64,000 bases of DNA, taken from Ligustrum vulgare. Taxonomy: Eukaryota > Streptophyta > Magnoliopsida > Lamiales > Oleaceae. Below the pieces are notes generated by a model. It did not search any database, had not been told where the DNA came from, and saw nothing but the letters and a program-made list of their open reading frames with translations. Below, piece by piece: positions 48,550-59,104 of the stretch. The stretch covers positions 18,403,859-18,467,858 of the forward strand of contig OY743184.1 of NCBI GenBank assembly GCA_963555705.1. Reading direction: 5' to 3'. Both the position numbers and the translations under genes were made by a program. The stretch's first letter is position 1. Each line of letters starts with the position of its first letter.

Positions 48550-48805
48550 ATGTCTGTGTTACCTAACGGTGGTACATATATGGCACAAGTCCTCAGGAAT
48601 GGGGCAGAAGAGCGCGAGACTTTCCACATATTCTTCGAGTGCTGGCTTGTTGAGCAAAGCCAGTATCTTGAAGAACTTGTCTCCGCCTCTAAAGAACGCG
48701 ACCAGCTGGAGAATGGTCGAACCATTACTAAGGAAGAATTTGATGAGAGTGTTTTGCGTCCTCTAATCCACCGTGTTGTGCAGCATTACGAGCATTACTA
48801 CAAGG

Positions 48806-50697
48806 CAGGGGCGGAGCCAGGAATCCCGAAAGAGGGGGGCCAGGAGGGGGGGTTAAGGGGGGTAATGACAGAGCCAATTTTATGAAAATTTAATGTTTTC
48901 CAAATAATTTACAATAGTAAAAAAACTTACAAAAATTTGTTCCATTGCCAAAACAACAACAAAAAAACATTCAAGACCTAAAATTAGCTAAAGAAAGTTG
49001 TGAGCGACGATCTTTCACAGCTGCAAATTCTTCAATAATAGAATCTATATCTATTTTATCCACGAGGTCTCTCTCAACATAAATTGTCATACGATCAGCA
49101 AGAAACTCGTCACCCATTTTGCTGCGAATTGTCGTCTTCACATGTTTCATCGCTGAAAATGCTCTTTCGGTAGTCGCCGTAGAAACAGGTAATGTTAACA
49201 CAAGGCGAATCAATCTAGTTATCATCTTGTAATCCTCCGATCTTCTAGTTTCAACCAACTTCTCGCTTAATTTTGCAAGTGTAGGTACTTCAAATTGAGG
49301 ATCACGAGCCACATCATCACCATAAAATTTCAATTCACTTAACAAAGCATGTCTCTCTTGGCGATCAAAATCGTCAAGATAAAACTCCACTGCAAGCTCA
49401 TAAATGTCATTTGCATTAAATGATTGAAATGAATTTTTTGGATCCAAAGCCACACTAAGAGTAAGGAGTCGAACTGATGTCTCATTAAATCTTGTATCCA
49501 ACTCTGTCAACTGAAAATCTATGGCTTCATTGTAGACGTCAAAATGGTAATGATGCTCAATGGTAATTTGACTGTGACCACGACCAATGTTGTTGTCCAT
49601 GTCGGGTATGGTAATATCATGTCTTGAGCAAAAGATGGAATTGGAAGAGATTGTTGATTATCACTCGGTTGAGATTGTTGATTGTCATTTTGAGGAGACT
49701 TTTGATTATCATTCGGTTGAGATTGTTGGTTGTCATTCGGTGGAGACTGTTGATTATCATTCGGTTGAGACTGTTGATTGTCATTTGATGTTGGTTTGAA
49801 GAAAGAATGCAATGTTATTTTGCCTTTCTTCTTAGGAGGTTGTGTGGCCATTACTCATTATAACATCTGCATTAGCACAATCAAGAATCCCAAATGCCAA
49901 CATCAATATTCATTTTTCAATTACAAATATTCATCAGTACACAGCACCACTAAATCAGACAAATTGTTTGCTAAATGCCAAATTAAAAATTATCATCTGA
50001 TTCATCTCCAACCTCAAAAAACTGAAATTACTAAAAAAAACTAAATAGCTTTGTTGTGTCAATGTCAACATCAATTTTCTCATCAATTAGGGCACAAAAT
50101 CAAACAAATTGATAAACTAAAATTGGGGCAGAAACTAAAAATTGAAATTAGGACACAAATCATAAAATTAGGGCAGAATCAATTTACCTTAATGAAATGA
50201 GGTGAAAACTTGAATTGAATTGAAGGCAAGCTAATAGCTATTACGAACTGCCGATTGCGGTCCGACTTCCCAGCGGCACGCTAGCAGGCAGCGCCGCAGC
50301 AGCCTAGCGGTAGCAGGCGCTGTGAAGCTGCGAAGGTCGACGGAGGCAGAATCGCACGCACAGTCGGCATAGAGCAGTAGCAGTCGACGAAGGCTCGGTC
50401 GTGGAGCAGTTCCTCACTTCCTCCCAGTCCCAAATCGCCGTCTTCGTCGTTGTTCGTCCCTCACTCTCAACCTCGGTCCTCAGAGTCAGTGGTGAGAGCA
50501 GGCAGCATAATTTTTTTCATTTTTCGAATGTTTTGAGCGATGCAGGCTGGACGCTCATGGGTAATAACCAGCAAACTGGGCCAATTCTTTTTTTGGGCTG
50601 GGCCATTACATTTTATTTTTTTTTTGAAAATCCTCAACATCAGGCTGTTAATTGGGCTGGGCCATGGCCCAGTGCAGCCCCCCCGTTTCCACCCTTG
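48806..50697 (-). mobile_element. hAT transposon inside the DOG1-domain exon, 8-bp TSD CTACAAGG
   Basis: 1892 bp, starting CAGGGGCGGAGCC and ending TTTCCACCCTTG (imperfect terminal inverted repeats), with CTACAAGG at 48798-48805 and 50698-50705. An 8-bp duplication and CAGGGG-type ends are hAT traits. Transposase remains lie on the - strand. Internally deleted, so non-autonomous. Confidence 0.95.
48971..49851 (-). pseudogene. hAT transposase remnant (N-terminus joined to C-terminal dimerisation region)
   Basis: The N-terminal frame 49851-49519 starts MATQPPKKKGKITLHSFFK, followed by a minisatellite of about six NDNQQSQP-like repeats (24-bp unit, 49645-49790). The C-terminal frame 49600-48971 holds LPVSTATTERAFSAMKHVKT and KMGDEFLADRM, the hAT dimerisation signature, as in ZMYM1-like plant hAT proteins. 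The two are in different frames and the catalytic middle is missing. Confidence 0.9.
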
Positions 50698-51325
50698 CTA
50701 CAAGGCGAAAGCGAGGTGGGCAAAGCACAATGTGTTAACCATGTTTAGTCCATCGTGGACGACCTCTCTTGAGGATGCTTTCCTATGGATTGGCGGTTGG
50801 AGGCCAAGTATGGCGTTTCATTTGCTGTACTCAAAGTCGGGCCAACAATTCGAGGCTCAAATTTCTGAGTTGATACAAGGTTTCAGTACAGGTGACTTGG
50901 GAGATCTTTCACCATGTCAACTCAGCCAGGTGGATGAATTACAAAGGAAAACCATAAGGGAAGAGAAGAAGACTAGTGAGAAGCAGGCAAAGCATCAGGA
51001 GACTATTGCAGACTCGTCCATGGTCGAGCTGTCCCATGTTTTGTCCCAGTTAACGAGAGGAGCAGTCGGTCGGGAAGAGGGTGAGATAGACGAGGGACGA
51101 GTTGAGGCAACCATGAAACCCAAGGAGGAAGGCTTGTTGGAAGTTTTGCAAAGGGCAGATGAACTAAGGATGAAAACTCTCAAAGAAATTCTCAACGTTT
51201 TGACTCCAATACAGGGAGTCCACTTCCTGATTGCTGCTGCTGAATTACACTTGAGTGTTCATGAATGGGGTGTGAAGAGGGACGCCAAGCACCACCAAGG
51301 TGATCGAAATGGGCATGAGCAATAA

Positions 51326-51461
51326 AGTCCTAGCATGTTGGGCAAGGAAAACTAGATAGTACTAGATTCTATCGAGAAAGAAAAAGAAATAAATCCAATG
51401 CTACCTTTGACCGGTGACCAACCCACGATCATGAACGGAGAACGGTCCCACTAAAAAAATA
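51326..51461. other. 3' flank of the DOG1-domain gene
   Basis: Probable 3' untranslated DNA. Nothing else seen. Confidence 0.4.
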
Positions 51462-51464
51462 TTA

Positions 51465-51972
51465 GGTTGCGTTTGATAACGAGGATGAAATTTAGGTGGA
51501 AAGAAAATGAATTCCAGAGAATTGAATTCTTAGGAATTGGAAGTTTAATTGTTTGATTAGTTTAATTTTCTAGGTGGAAAAAGTAAGAAATTTTCCAACT
51601 TTTGTTATTTGATTAATATTATTTTCCATGAAAAATAAAGCAAAATTTAGTTATATTAGTAAAAAAAAAAATTATTTTTTCATACATTTGTACTTTACAA
51701 TAATAATATTAATTTTTGGGAAAAAAATAAATCAATTAACAACAACAAAAATGATCAAACGTGACGAAAATGATTAAAATTTTTCTCTAGAAAATAAATT
51801 CTACTACCTAGTTGGGAAAACCAATTCCTTGATTTAGTGGAAAATAGGCGAGTGAAAAGGAAAAATGGAAAACGAATTGTCAGGAAAAATTGTGCAATCA
51901 AACATGACAAGAGGAAAAAAATGGGTGGAAAATCACATTTTCCATAGAATTTGGAGTGTATCAAACACAGCC
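51465..51972. mobile_element. Harbinger/Tourist-like MITE
   Basis: 508 bp between TTA triplets (51462-51464 and 51973-51975). Ends GGTTGCGTTTGATAAC and, inverted, GGCTGTGTTTGATACAC. The interior is foldback-like (GGAAAAT runs on both sides). Confidence 0.75.
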
Positions 51973-51975
51973 TTA

Positions 51976-52729
51976 AAATTTTTTCGAATAACATATAAAT
52001 ACTATAAAACGTAATTATTATTTAATACAAAATTATAGACCAAAACTAAAAAAAATAGTAGGAAAAATACACGATATAATCCTACTTTGTTATAGTAAGC
52101 CCGGACAATTACATTATCCGAGGCCTCATACTTTGAAAGTGCTGCAAAATTGCCTCATTTTCAACTTGTTTAAAAATCTTGCAATCCTGTAAATTATCAA
52201 ATTGTCATTCAACCAATCACAATTAATGATATATAATTCACAAATTTGCAATTTCTAAACTAAATAATTGAAAATCCCCAAAATACACAATATGAAAATT
52301 GGAAATAAATAAAAAAATCTATCTGTGAACAACTAGAACATTTTTACTACACCAAATACTTACAAATATAAAGGGAAAATATTAAAACTCACAAGTAAAA
52401 ATTAAAGCAAAATCAAGTTTTCACAAAAGAAAAAAATTAAAAAAAAATTAAATCTGAAAATTCGATCGGATCTAGCACGAGCGGCCGAACGGGCTGGTCG
52501 CTAGCTGGATCCGTCCATGGCTACGTATTCTAATCAGGCTAGTTCTTCACAAGCGGGAAACGGGAAATGGTAATCTTAAAAGATTAACTTAAAATGTATT
52601 GAGAAGATGTTTTAGATATATGTCTTTCCATTATACGTTTAAGATCTTTATCTGGGTGTTACCGTGTTAGCTTTCTTTGGTTAGTCTTATCCGTTCTTAT
52701 CTCTTGTCAACATAAAAAGCAAGTTTACC
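51976..52729. other. AT-rich DNA, then probable 3' flank of the PDI pseudogene
   Basis: 51976-52440 is AT-rich with no feature recognised. 52500-52729 follows the PDI stop on the - strand and is likely its old 3' untranslated region. Confidence 0.4.
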
Positions 52730-52961
52730 TCATCGTGGTTCATCCTTAGCAGGATCTTCTTTTAATGCTTCAGATTTTGCAGATTCTAGTCTGGCCGAGT
52801 CAGCTTGGGCAGGCTTATCGATTCTTTTGAATAAAGTCGATGATGTCCTTCTTTGTTCTATTCCCTTGAGACAAAAAGTAGCCACTAGCAGATCTGAAGT
52901 ACAAAGTAGGGTATCCCTGAACGTCAAAGGTGTCAACTGGGACACCGTTTGCCGTTGCATC
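52730..52961 (-). pseudogene. Protein disulfide isomerase, last exon only (pseudogene)
   Basis: On the - strand from 52961 the frame reads [20 protein letters not shown] then YFRSASG and [14 protein letters not shown], which is the end of the second catalytic thioredoxin domain (a') of plant ER PDI. A small deletion after FIQKN shifts the frame, and the acidic tail continues in the other frame (KPAQADSARLESAKSEALK). The tail ends KDEPR instead of the ER-retention KDEL. A CAAG acceptor-like junction at 52961/52962 and 32 bp of intron-like DNA follow, so this is a genomic fragment and not a processed copy. No catalytic CxxC site is included. Confidence 0.88.
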
Positions 52962-53164
52962 TTGAAATGTGGTACAAGAGATTTAGTTAAATATGTTGGG
53001 GATTTAAAGAAGCAAAGATATATAATCTGAGCAAAGAACAATCAGAACTGAAAATGCCTATTTATAGGCTCACAAAGAAATAGAAAATGGCTAAATAATC
53101 TCAACTAATCAGATTTTATTTTCCGCTACTTCATTGACAAACTAAAATCAGAAAATATAGGAAC

Positions 53165-53169
53165 ATAAT
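53165..53169. repeat. Target site duplication ATAAT (left copy)
   Basis: Matches 54893-54897 on the other side of the solo LTR. Confidence 0.93.
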
Positions 53170-54892
53170 TGTTAAGTGCATTTTTATACATTTTTTATAC
53201 TTTTAAATTAGTATATTTTGGAACATCCTAAGCAAATATCTGCTAATTTATGCATATTTTGTGTTTAAGTAGGTTAATATCCAAGTTTGAGGCCAAAAAT
53301 CACAAAAGGAGAAGATTCTGCTGAAATTCCAAGTTCGGGGACCATTTTGCCACTTCCGGGAAGTTTTGGACAAACCGTGCAATTAACCAAGGGACCAAAC
53401 GTGATGGAGAGTATGGGAAAAAGATAACATTGTGCTGGAAATCATGGAGATGCTGAAAAGTGAAGGAAAAGGACAGACACACTTGCTGGAAAAACTCACA
53501 CAGGCTGGAAAGAGAAATGCAAGTTGGAAACATGAGCTGGAACGTATTGCTGCAGCTGCTAAAACTGGGATATATACACAGAGGATAGGCAGCAGAAAAG
53601 GGAGAGGAGGAACCGTGTGTGGCTGGTTGGTGACAGAAATCATCCATAGGTTCCATTAGATAGAGATATACATATACAGATCGCTGGAATTGAAGGCAGA
53701 ACCTGGTTGGTGACAGCAGCCTGGAATTTAGTTTCAATTGCTGGTTATATGTATTAGATAGATAGACAAACAGAGAAATAGATCAGCCTCTACATTTTTA
53801 TTGCTGGTTAAACAGAGAAATAGATAGGTGAGAACTGGGTGACATTGCTGGTGACAGGAGCAATGGACAGCCGGCTGGAACTAAGTGTTAACTGAGGAAG
53901 AATTACTGCTGAAGCTGGGGAGAAGTGCTGAAATTTGTTGCTGCTAACTGGGAGGTATTTTGGCTGTTGTAATAGCTGACTGAAATCCATTACTTCTTCT
54001 GGACTGTGCTGCTGTGCTGCTGCTAGAACTGGAAGCTGCCTGTGAGCACAAAGTGATCTGCTGTGCTGCTGAATGCTACTGCTGAAAGCTGGATTGCTGG
54101 AATTAACTGCTGTTGCTAATACTGCTGGAAGCTGCCTGGAATGAACTGCTGCATTCTGGCTGAGGGCTGAACGCTGTTTCTGGGGGAAGGAAATACACAG
54201 CTGCTGCCTGTATTGCTGGTGAACAGCTGAAGCTGCTGATCTGATTGCTGCTGCTGCTGCTGGAAATGATGAACCTGCTGCTGCTGGAAATGCTGTGATG
54301 CTGATGCTGGAATATTGCTGGAAAATATTGCTGAAATGCTGAAATTGAAACTGAACCAAGGACTGAAATGGCCAGAAACAGATGCAGGGACTGATTTGCA
54401 TTAAATGAAAGTTGGAGGACCAAAATGCAATTTCCACCATTTTCAAACTCCGGGTTTTATCTTTAATGTTTATTGTTATTTTTACTTTTCAACGCATGTT
54501 TAGCTAAATTTGAATTGTTGGGATGATTGACGTAATTTAAATTGCCCTTAGTTATTTTTAAAGTTATTTCCGTAGTTTGCGCTATTTAATTTCATGCATT
54601 TTCATTATTGTCATTTAATTTCAAGCACTTTAATTTACGTCATTTAATTTTGCACATTTAAATTTAAGTTAATGTCATGCATTTATTTCGAGTAGTTAGT
54701 TTTATTTACAGAACTTGAAAATTCACCACCAAACCACATTTTTATGTTACTTGACTTTTCGTTTAAAATAAAATCAATAACTTTAATTACAAATAAATCA
54801 ATCCTCGTGGGTACGATAAACACGGACTTTTCTAGTCCACTTTACTACTTGAACGCGACCCGTGCGCTTGCGGTACACGATTTTAGCGAACA
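53170..54892 (+). mobile_element. Solo LTR of an Athila-type gypsy element, TSD ATAAT
   Basis: 1723 bp, TGTTAAGTGCATTTTTATAC to TTTTAGCGAACA. Its end, with GGACTTTTCTAGTCC, CGACCCGTGCGCTTGCGG and TAGCGAACA, is nearly the same as the LTR ends in the inverted repeat at 56353 and 61511. It is a shorter relative of those LTRs, with CTGGAA and GCTG-rich repeats (54000-54330) and three GTGACAG hairpin sites (about 53627, 53710, 53855). Confidence 0.96.
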
Positions 54893-54918
54893 ATAATCTG
54901 CAATATTAAAGAACAAGT

Positions 54919-55491
54919 CTAAATCATAATTAACACATGCCAATTTGAATCATTCTTCAACACCCCCCCCCCCCCCCTTGATTCAAAGTTGCATACGCCA
55001 AGCATAGCTCTGAAGTAGACCAATTTTTCTTTTGCCAAAGACTTTGTCAGTATATCTGCCAGCTGCTCATGAGTGCTACAATACTTCAAGGTTATCTCTT
55101 CCTTTGCAACCAAGTCACGAATGAAATGGAAACGAATGTCGATATGCTTTGTTCTTGTATGAAATGCTGGATTTTTTGTCATGAAGATTGTTGCCTTGTT
55201 GTCACAAAAGATCTCTTTTGCTCCTTCTTGCTTTTGTTGAAGCTCTGTCAATATTCTTCTTAACCAAATTGCCTGACAGGCTGCTGAAGTAGCTGCAACG
55301 TATTCAGCCTCCGAGGAAGATAATGCTGTCGTGACTTGCTTCTTTGAGCTCCAGGTGATTGCTCATGTCCTAAGAATGAAAACATTTGCTGAAATACTCC
55401 TCCTATCATCCAATGAACTTGCCCAGTCACTATCTGTGAAACCACATAATTTGAAATTGGATGTCTTTGAGTACCAAATTCCATAATCCAT
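54919..55491 (-). pseudogene. Copia RNase H remnant
   Basis: Two frames: FTDSDWASSLDDRRS near 55420, and FCDNKATIFMTKNPAFHTRT then HIDIRFHFIRDLV, ADILTKSL in 54919-55251. These are the conserved copia RNase H end motifs. The frames are shifted relative to each other. Confidence 0.92.
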
Positions 55492-56220
55492 AGTGATAGC
55501 TCCATTGGAGGCCGAATCAAGCACTCGACTCGATGGATTCATCCCAAGATAGAAATATTGAACTTGCATTTGCTTGGTGAACCCATGATTTGGACATTTC
55601 CTCAACATCTCCTTGAATCTTTCCCATGCCTCATAGAAACATTCGGTGTCAAGTTGTCGAAATGTGGAGATATCACTCTTCAATTTAGCCACTTTTGATG
55701 GAGGAAAGTATTTTGTAGTGAACTTTTGAGCAAGATCGTCCCATGTTGTAATACTTCCAACCGGGTTGGCATCTAACCATTCACGAGCTCCATCTCTAAG
55801 GGTATGTGGAAATAACCGCATGTTGATAGCCTCCTTACTAATTCCCGGATAATCAAAGTTACTACACATCTCCAAAAACCACGAGATGTGAGTAACTGGA
55901 TTCTCCTCGGTCATTCCATAGAATTGTAGATGCCCCTTAAAGAGATTTATCACATCCGACTTTAGATGAAAGTTCGGACGTCCAAATGGGGGATATGTGA
56001 TGCTTCTTCGATTTTGAGTGATGAGAGGGACCATGAATTGCCCCATTGGTCTGTCATCTTCATCAATAACGGGATCGGCACCACCTTGGTTGTTGTCCCC
56101 CATATTGCCTTGTATTCTTTGTTGTTCAACTTGTTCTCTTCTTTCCCTAATCCTCCTCCTAAAAGTTCGTTCGGGTTCGGGATCAATTGGAAGAATATCC
56201 CAAGTCGGACGTTGTTGCAT
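55492..56220 (-). pseudogene. Athila-type gag fragment, left arm of the inverted repeat
   Basis: Opens at ATG 56220 (MQQRPTWDILPIDPEPERTF). It contains the Athila capsid-like block with REWLDANPVGSITTWDD and YFPPSKVAKLKSDISTFRQL and ends where the homology to the right arm stops, at 55492, joined directly to copia RNase H. It has YEAWERF where the right copy has a stop codon, so this arm keeps the open version of that position. Confidence 0.93.
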
Positions 56221-56330
56221 AAACAAGGCAAGAGTACCTAGAAAATGAAAATAAAAAGAAGAAAGAGATGAGAATGAGAAGACAATTCAATTAACAAAAA
56301 TCAATGCATTTAGTACAAATAAAATCAATT

Positions 56331-56346
56331 CCCGGCAACGGCGCCA
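56331..56346 (-). other. Primer binding site, tRNA-Asp type (left Athila)
   Basis: - strand TGGCGCCGTTGCCGGG, matching plant tRNA-Asp and the right copy except for one following base. Confidence 0.9.
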
Positions 56347-56352
56347 AAAACT

Positions 56353-59100
56353 TGTTCGCTAAAATCGTGTACCGCAAGCGCACGGGTCGCGTTCAAGTAA
56401 TAAAGTGGACTTTTAGAGTCCGGGTTGTCGATCCCACGAAGAATGTATACTTCAATTACACATGCTAGTTAATTTAATTTTAACAAAAGAGTCACAAAAT
56501 AAAGTTTTGAGTTTTTGTTTTGAATTTGAAATTTAAACGAGTAAATTCTAAAATCTAACGATAATGCGGAAAATGATAAATTAAAATAGTTGGGATTCAT
56601 GATTTCGTTTAAAAGACACTTAATCAATTTTCAAGTTTTGTAAAAAAAAAAAAAAAAACTAACTACTTGAAATAAATGCATGGCATTAAATTTAAATGCT
56701 CAAAATTAAATGACGTAAATTAAAGTGCTTGAAATTAAATGACAATAATAAAAATGCATGAAATTAAATGGCGCAAAATATGTAAATAACTTTAAATTAA
56801 CTAATTGAAGTTAAAATTCCATCAATCATCCCAACAAGTAAAATTTAGCTAAACAGGCGTTTAAAAATAAAAATAACAAGAAGCATTAAAAATAAAACCC
56901 GGAATGTGAAGATTGTTGAAATTTTGCATCAAGGTCCTCCAACTATCAAGCTATGTGCAAATCAGTCCCTTATCTTCCAGCTTTGTGCAAATCAGTCCAG
57001 CCATGACAGCATTCTCCATTGCAATCCAGCACCTCCAGCAGCACCAGCACCAGCAGATTTCCAGCACCAGCACCAGCAGCCTTCTCGCAGATTTCCAGCA
57101 GCTCCCTGGCTTCCAGCAGATTTCCAACAGCTCCAACAGTACCAGCAACAGCACAAGCACCAGCAGCCTTCCAACAGATTTCCAGCAGTTCCCTGGCTTC
57201 CAGCAGCAAACCAGTAGATTTCAGCAAGCTGTCACCTTGCTGCCTCCCTGGTTTTTCCTTCCTCCGGCAGTATAAGGAGTTGCTGCTGTCACCAGTAACT
57301 CTCTCCTTTCACCTGCTCTCTGCCTATCTATCTATCTACAAAATAAAACCAACAACTAGGCTGCTATCACCAGCCCAATTTTCCACCGGTTTCTCCCTTG
57401 CTATCTCTCTATCTATCTGTTAACATCCGGCAGTGATAGTTATTGCTGCTGTCACCAACAATATTAGGCTGCTGTCACCAGCCTCTAGCAACTCCCCTCT
57501 GCAGTTCCTATCGTTGCTGTCACCAGCTGCAACCAACCGTTCTCCTAGTTTTTCGTAGCAATTAACCAGCAATATTAGACTATGGCAGTAGTAAATGGCA
57601 ATGGCAACCTCCTGTCACCAGGTTGCCTTCCTCCGTCCTCTCCCGCAGCGACTGTAAATGTGTAAATTCCTCTCTTATTGAATCAGCAAGTGAAAATAAA
57701 ATTCAGGATGCTGTCACCATCCCGGTTCTTCTTCCTCTCTATCTATCTGGATAAAAATGGTAGCCCCAACTGCAGCTGTCACCTACAGTTCAGCAAAACT
57801 TATCTAACTCTTAACTCCTAACTCCTAATTCCAGCAGCTAACCAGCAAATTAAATGTAGAGGCTGCTGTCACCAGCCCCTTTGGTTTCTTTTCTCTATCT
57901 ATCTGAAAATTTCAGCAAATTACACTTAGAGGCTGCTGTCACCAGCCCCGGTTCCTCCCTGTTTTTCTGTGTCTGGTTGTGTGTATATATCCTCCTCCAG
58001 CAGCTGCAGCCTCACGTTTTTTTAGCCCATCCAGCTTCTCTTCAGCCCATGCTTCTTTTCTCCTTTCCACCACGCCTTGTTCCCCATGTCATCTTCCAGC
58101 TCACAGCCCATGCTTCCTTGTCCTTCCCCAGCAGTAGTGCACGTTCCCACCAAGCTGCCCATGTTTTCTTGTCATTTCCAGCGCATGTCATTTTTATTTT
58201 GCAGCCCAAGTCCTCAACATTTGGCAATTGTGCACTTTGGTCCCCAGCTTCATGTTTTTGTATGAGATTGATCCATTTTCACTCATATTCATAAATTAAG
58301 CAATTATTTGTTGCAGTCCTCTCCTAGCAGTAGTAATGGCTGCTGTCACCAGCCTACCGCTTTCGCCAGTTTTCACTTCTTTTCTGCAGGCTGCTATCTA
58401 TCTCCTTGTCTGTACTCAGCTGGCCAAGGAAACCAACCCTCAACTTCCCTCTATCAGCCTTTTTTCCGTGTGTGTATCTGTCTGTGTATAAAAATCTATA
58501 TCTAATGGAACCTAAGATGGTTGCTGTCACCAACCAGGTTCTTCACTGCTGCTGTCACCAGCAGTAAGCATCCACTGATCTCCTCTAAGCAATTAACCAT
58601 CAACTGCTGTCACCAGCTGCAATGAACTTCCTATCTATCTCTTCACTCCAAATTCCAGCAGGTAACAAACAATATACAGCTGCTGTCACCAGCCGTTTCT
58701 CTCTTGCTATCTCTCTATCTATCTGTTAACCTCCGGCAGTGATAGTTATTGCTGCTATCACCAACAATATTAGGCTGCTGTCACCAGCCTCTAGCAACTC
58801 CCCTGGTTTTCTCCCCCTTTTCCAGCCTCTGAACCAGCTGCTTTTATTAGCAACTTCTTCCTCTGGCTTCTCCCCCGTTTTCCAGCCTATCCATGTGCTC
58901 TCCTCACTTTTCAGCCTTTTCTCCATCATATGCCCATGCTTTTCCAGCTTTTCAGATTCCTAGCCATGTTCTCCTGTCTTTTTCTTGCTAAAATTGCACT
59001 TTTAGTCCTTTAACTTTTGAAATCTTTCAATTTGATCCCTTGGCTAATTGCACTGCTTGTCCAAAACTTCCCTGAAGTGACAAAATGGTCCCCAAATTCC
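56353..59100 (-). repeat. Athila 5' LTR, left copy, start missing
   Basis: The 3' end of the LTR (TTTTAGCGAACA on the - strand) is at 56353. It extends rightward to about 59100, where sequence corresponding to position about 160 of the solo LTR is reached (GGACCATTTTGTCACTTC on the - strand). The first 160 or so bases of a complete LTR are absent. Confidence 0.85.
57200..58800. repeat. Array of covarying mini-hairpins with CTGTCAC loop (left arm)
   Basis: About 18 sites where CTGTCAC (or CTATCAC) is flanked by complementary stems. Examples: 57229 CAGCAAG/CTTGCTG; 57612 GGCAACCT/AGGTTGCC; 57711 GGATG/CATCC; 58524 TGGTTG/CAACCA; 58552 ACTGCTG/CAGCAGT; many GGCTG/CAGCC. (CTAT)n tracts and AACCAGCAA-like words lie between. 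See findings. Confidence 0.85.
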
Positions 59101-59104
59101 AAAA
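59041..59104. other. Spacer between the inverted repeat arms
   Basis: About 64 bp. On the - strand it continues the left LTR (GAAGTTTTGGACAAGCAGTG), so the right arm is the one that lacks it. Confidence 0.85.

Larger units (their letters stand above)
48550..51325 (+). pseudogene. DOG1-domain protein gene, coding exon split by a hAT insertion
   Basis: The start is ATG 48550 in good context (CCACCATGTC). The first coding part, 48550-48805, encodes ETFHIFFECWLVEQSQYLEEL and FDESVLRPLIHRVVQHYEHYY, the opening of a DOG1 domain. The second, 50706-51325, begins KARWAKHNVLTMFSPSWTT and includes EDAFLWIGGWRPSMAFHLLY, then ends with helices and a stop at 51323. Outside the insertion the two parts stay in the same frame and total 876 bp (291 aa), with no other lesion. 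DOG1-domain proteins act in seed dormancy and ABA responses, and the same domain forms the C-terminal part of TGA bZIP factors; there is no bZIP here. As assembled the reading frame is broken by 1.9 kb of transposon. It could be a null allele, or be functional where the element has excised. Confidence 0.88.
52994..55491 (-). mobile_element. Ty1/copia 3' end (truncated), inserted in the PDI intron remnant
   Basis: On the - strand: RNase H (55491 to about 54980), a G15 polypurine tract (54963-54977), then the 3' LTR starting TGTTGAAGAATG at 54962. The LTR is interrupted by a solo LTR (53170-54892 plus one duplicated ATAAT) and resumes to CCCCAACA at 52994; without the insert it is about 241 bp. 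A TATA box, CCTATAAATAGG, lies at about 53057-53069. The 5' part is missing, cut at the boundary with the Athila inverted repeat. Confidence 0.88.
55492..59040. repeat. Left arm of a long inverted repeat
   Basis: Reverse complement of 59105-62375, starting at the spacer (59041-59104) and ending at 55492. The left arm is about 280 bp longer because of a segment at roughly 58312-58597 missing on the right. Single-base and small indel differences are scattered throughout, including in the gag parts. Confidence 0.95.

Noticed and set aside
50401..50748. 115-codon frame across the right hAT end
   Set aside because: It spans transposon terminal DNA into the DOG1 exon in the wrong frame for the gene.
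54103..54446. Ala/Ser/Gln-rich frames on the - strand of the solo LTR
   Set aside because: A by-product of GCTG/CTGGAA repeats in the LTR, antisense to it.
55363..56226. A single 287-codon protein
   Set aside because: It is an accidental fusion of an Athila gag fragment with a copia RNase H piece across a rearrangement junction at 55492.
57019..57423. Open frames rich in Ser/Gln (MQSSTSSSTSTSR..., DFQQLPGFQQ...) and their mirror copies at 60456-60951
   Set aside because: They lie inside the LTRs and come from CAG/CCAGCA repeats. All frames and both strands are open there, which is low complexity and not a gene.
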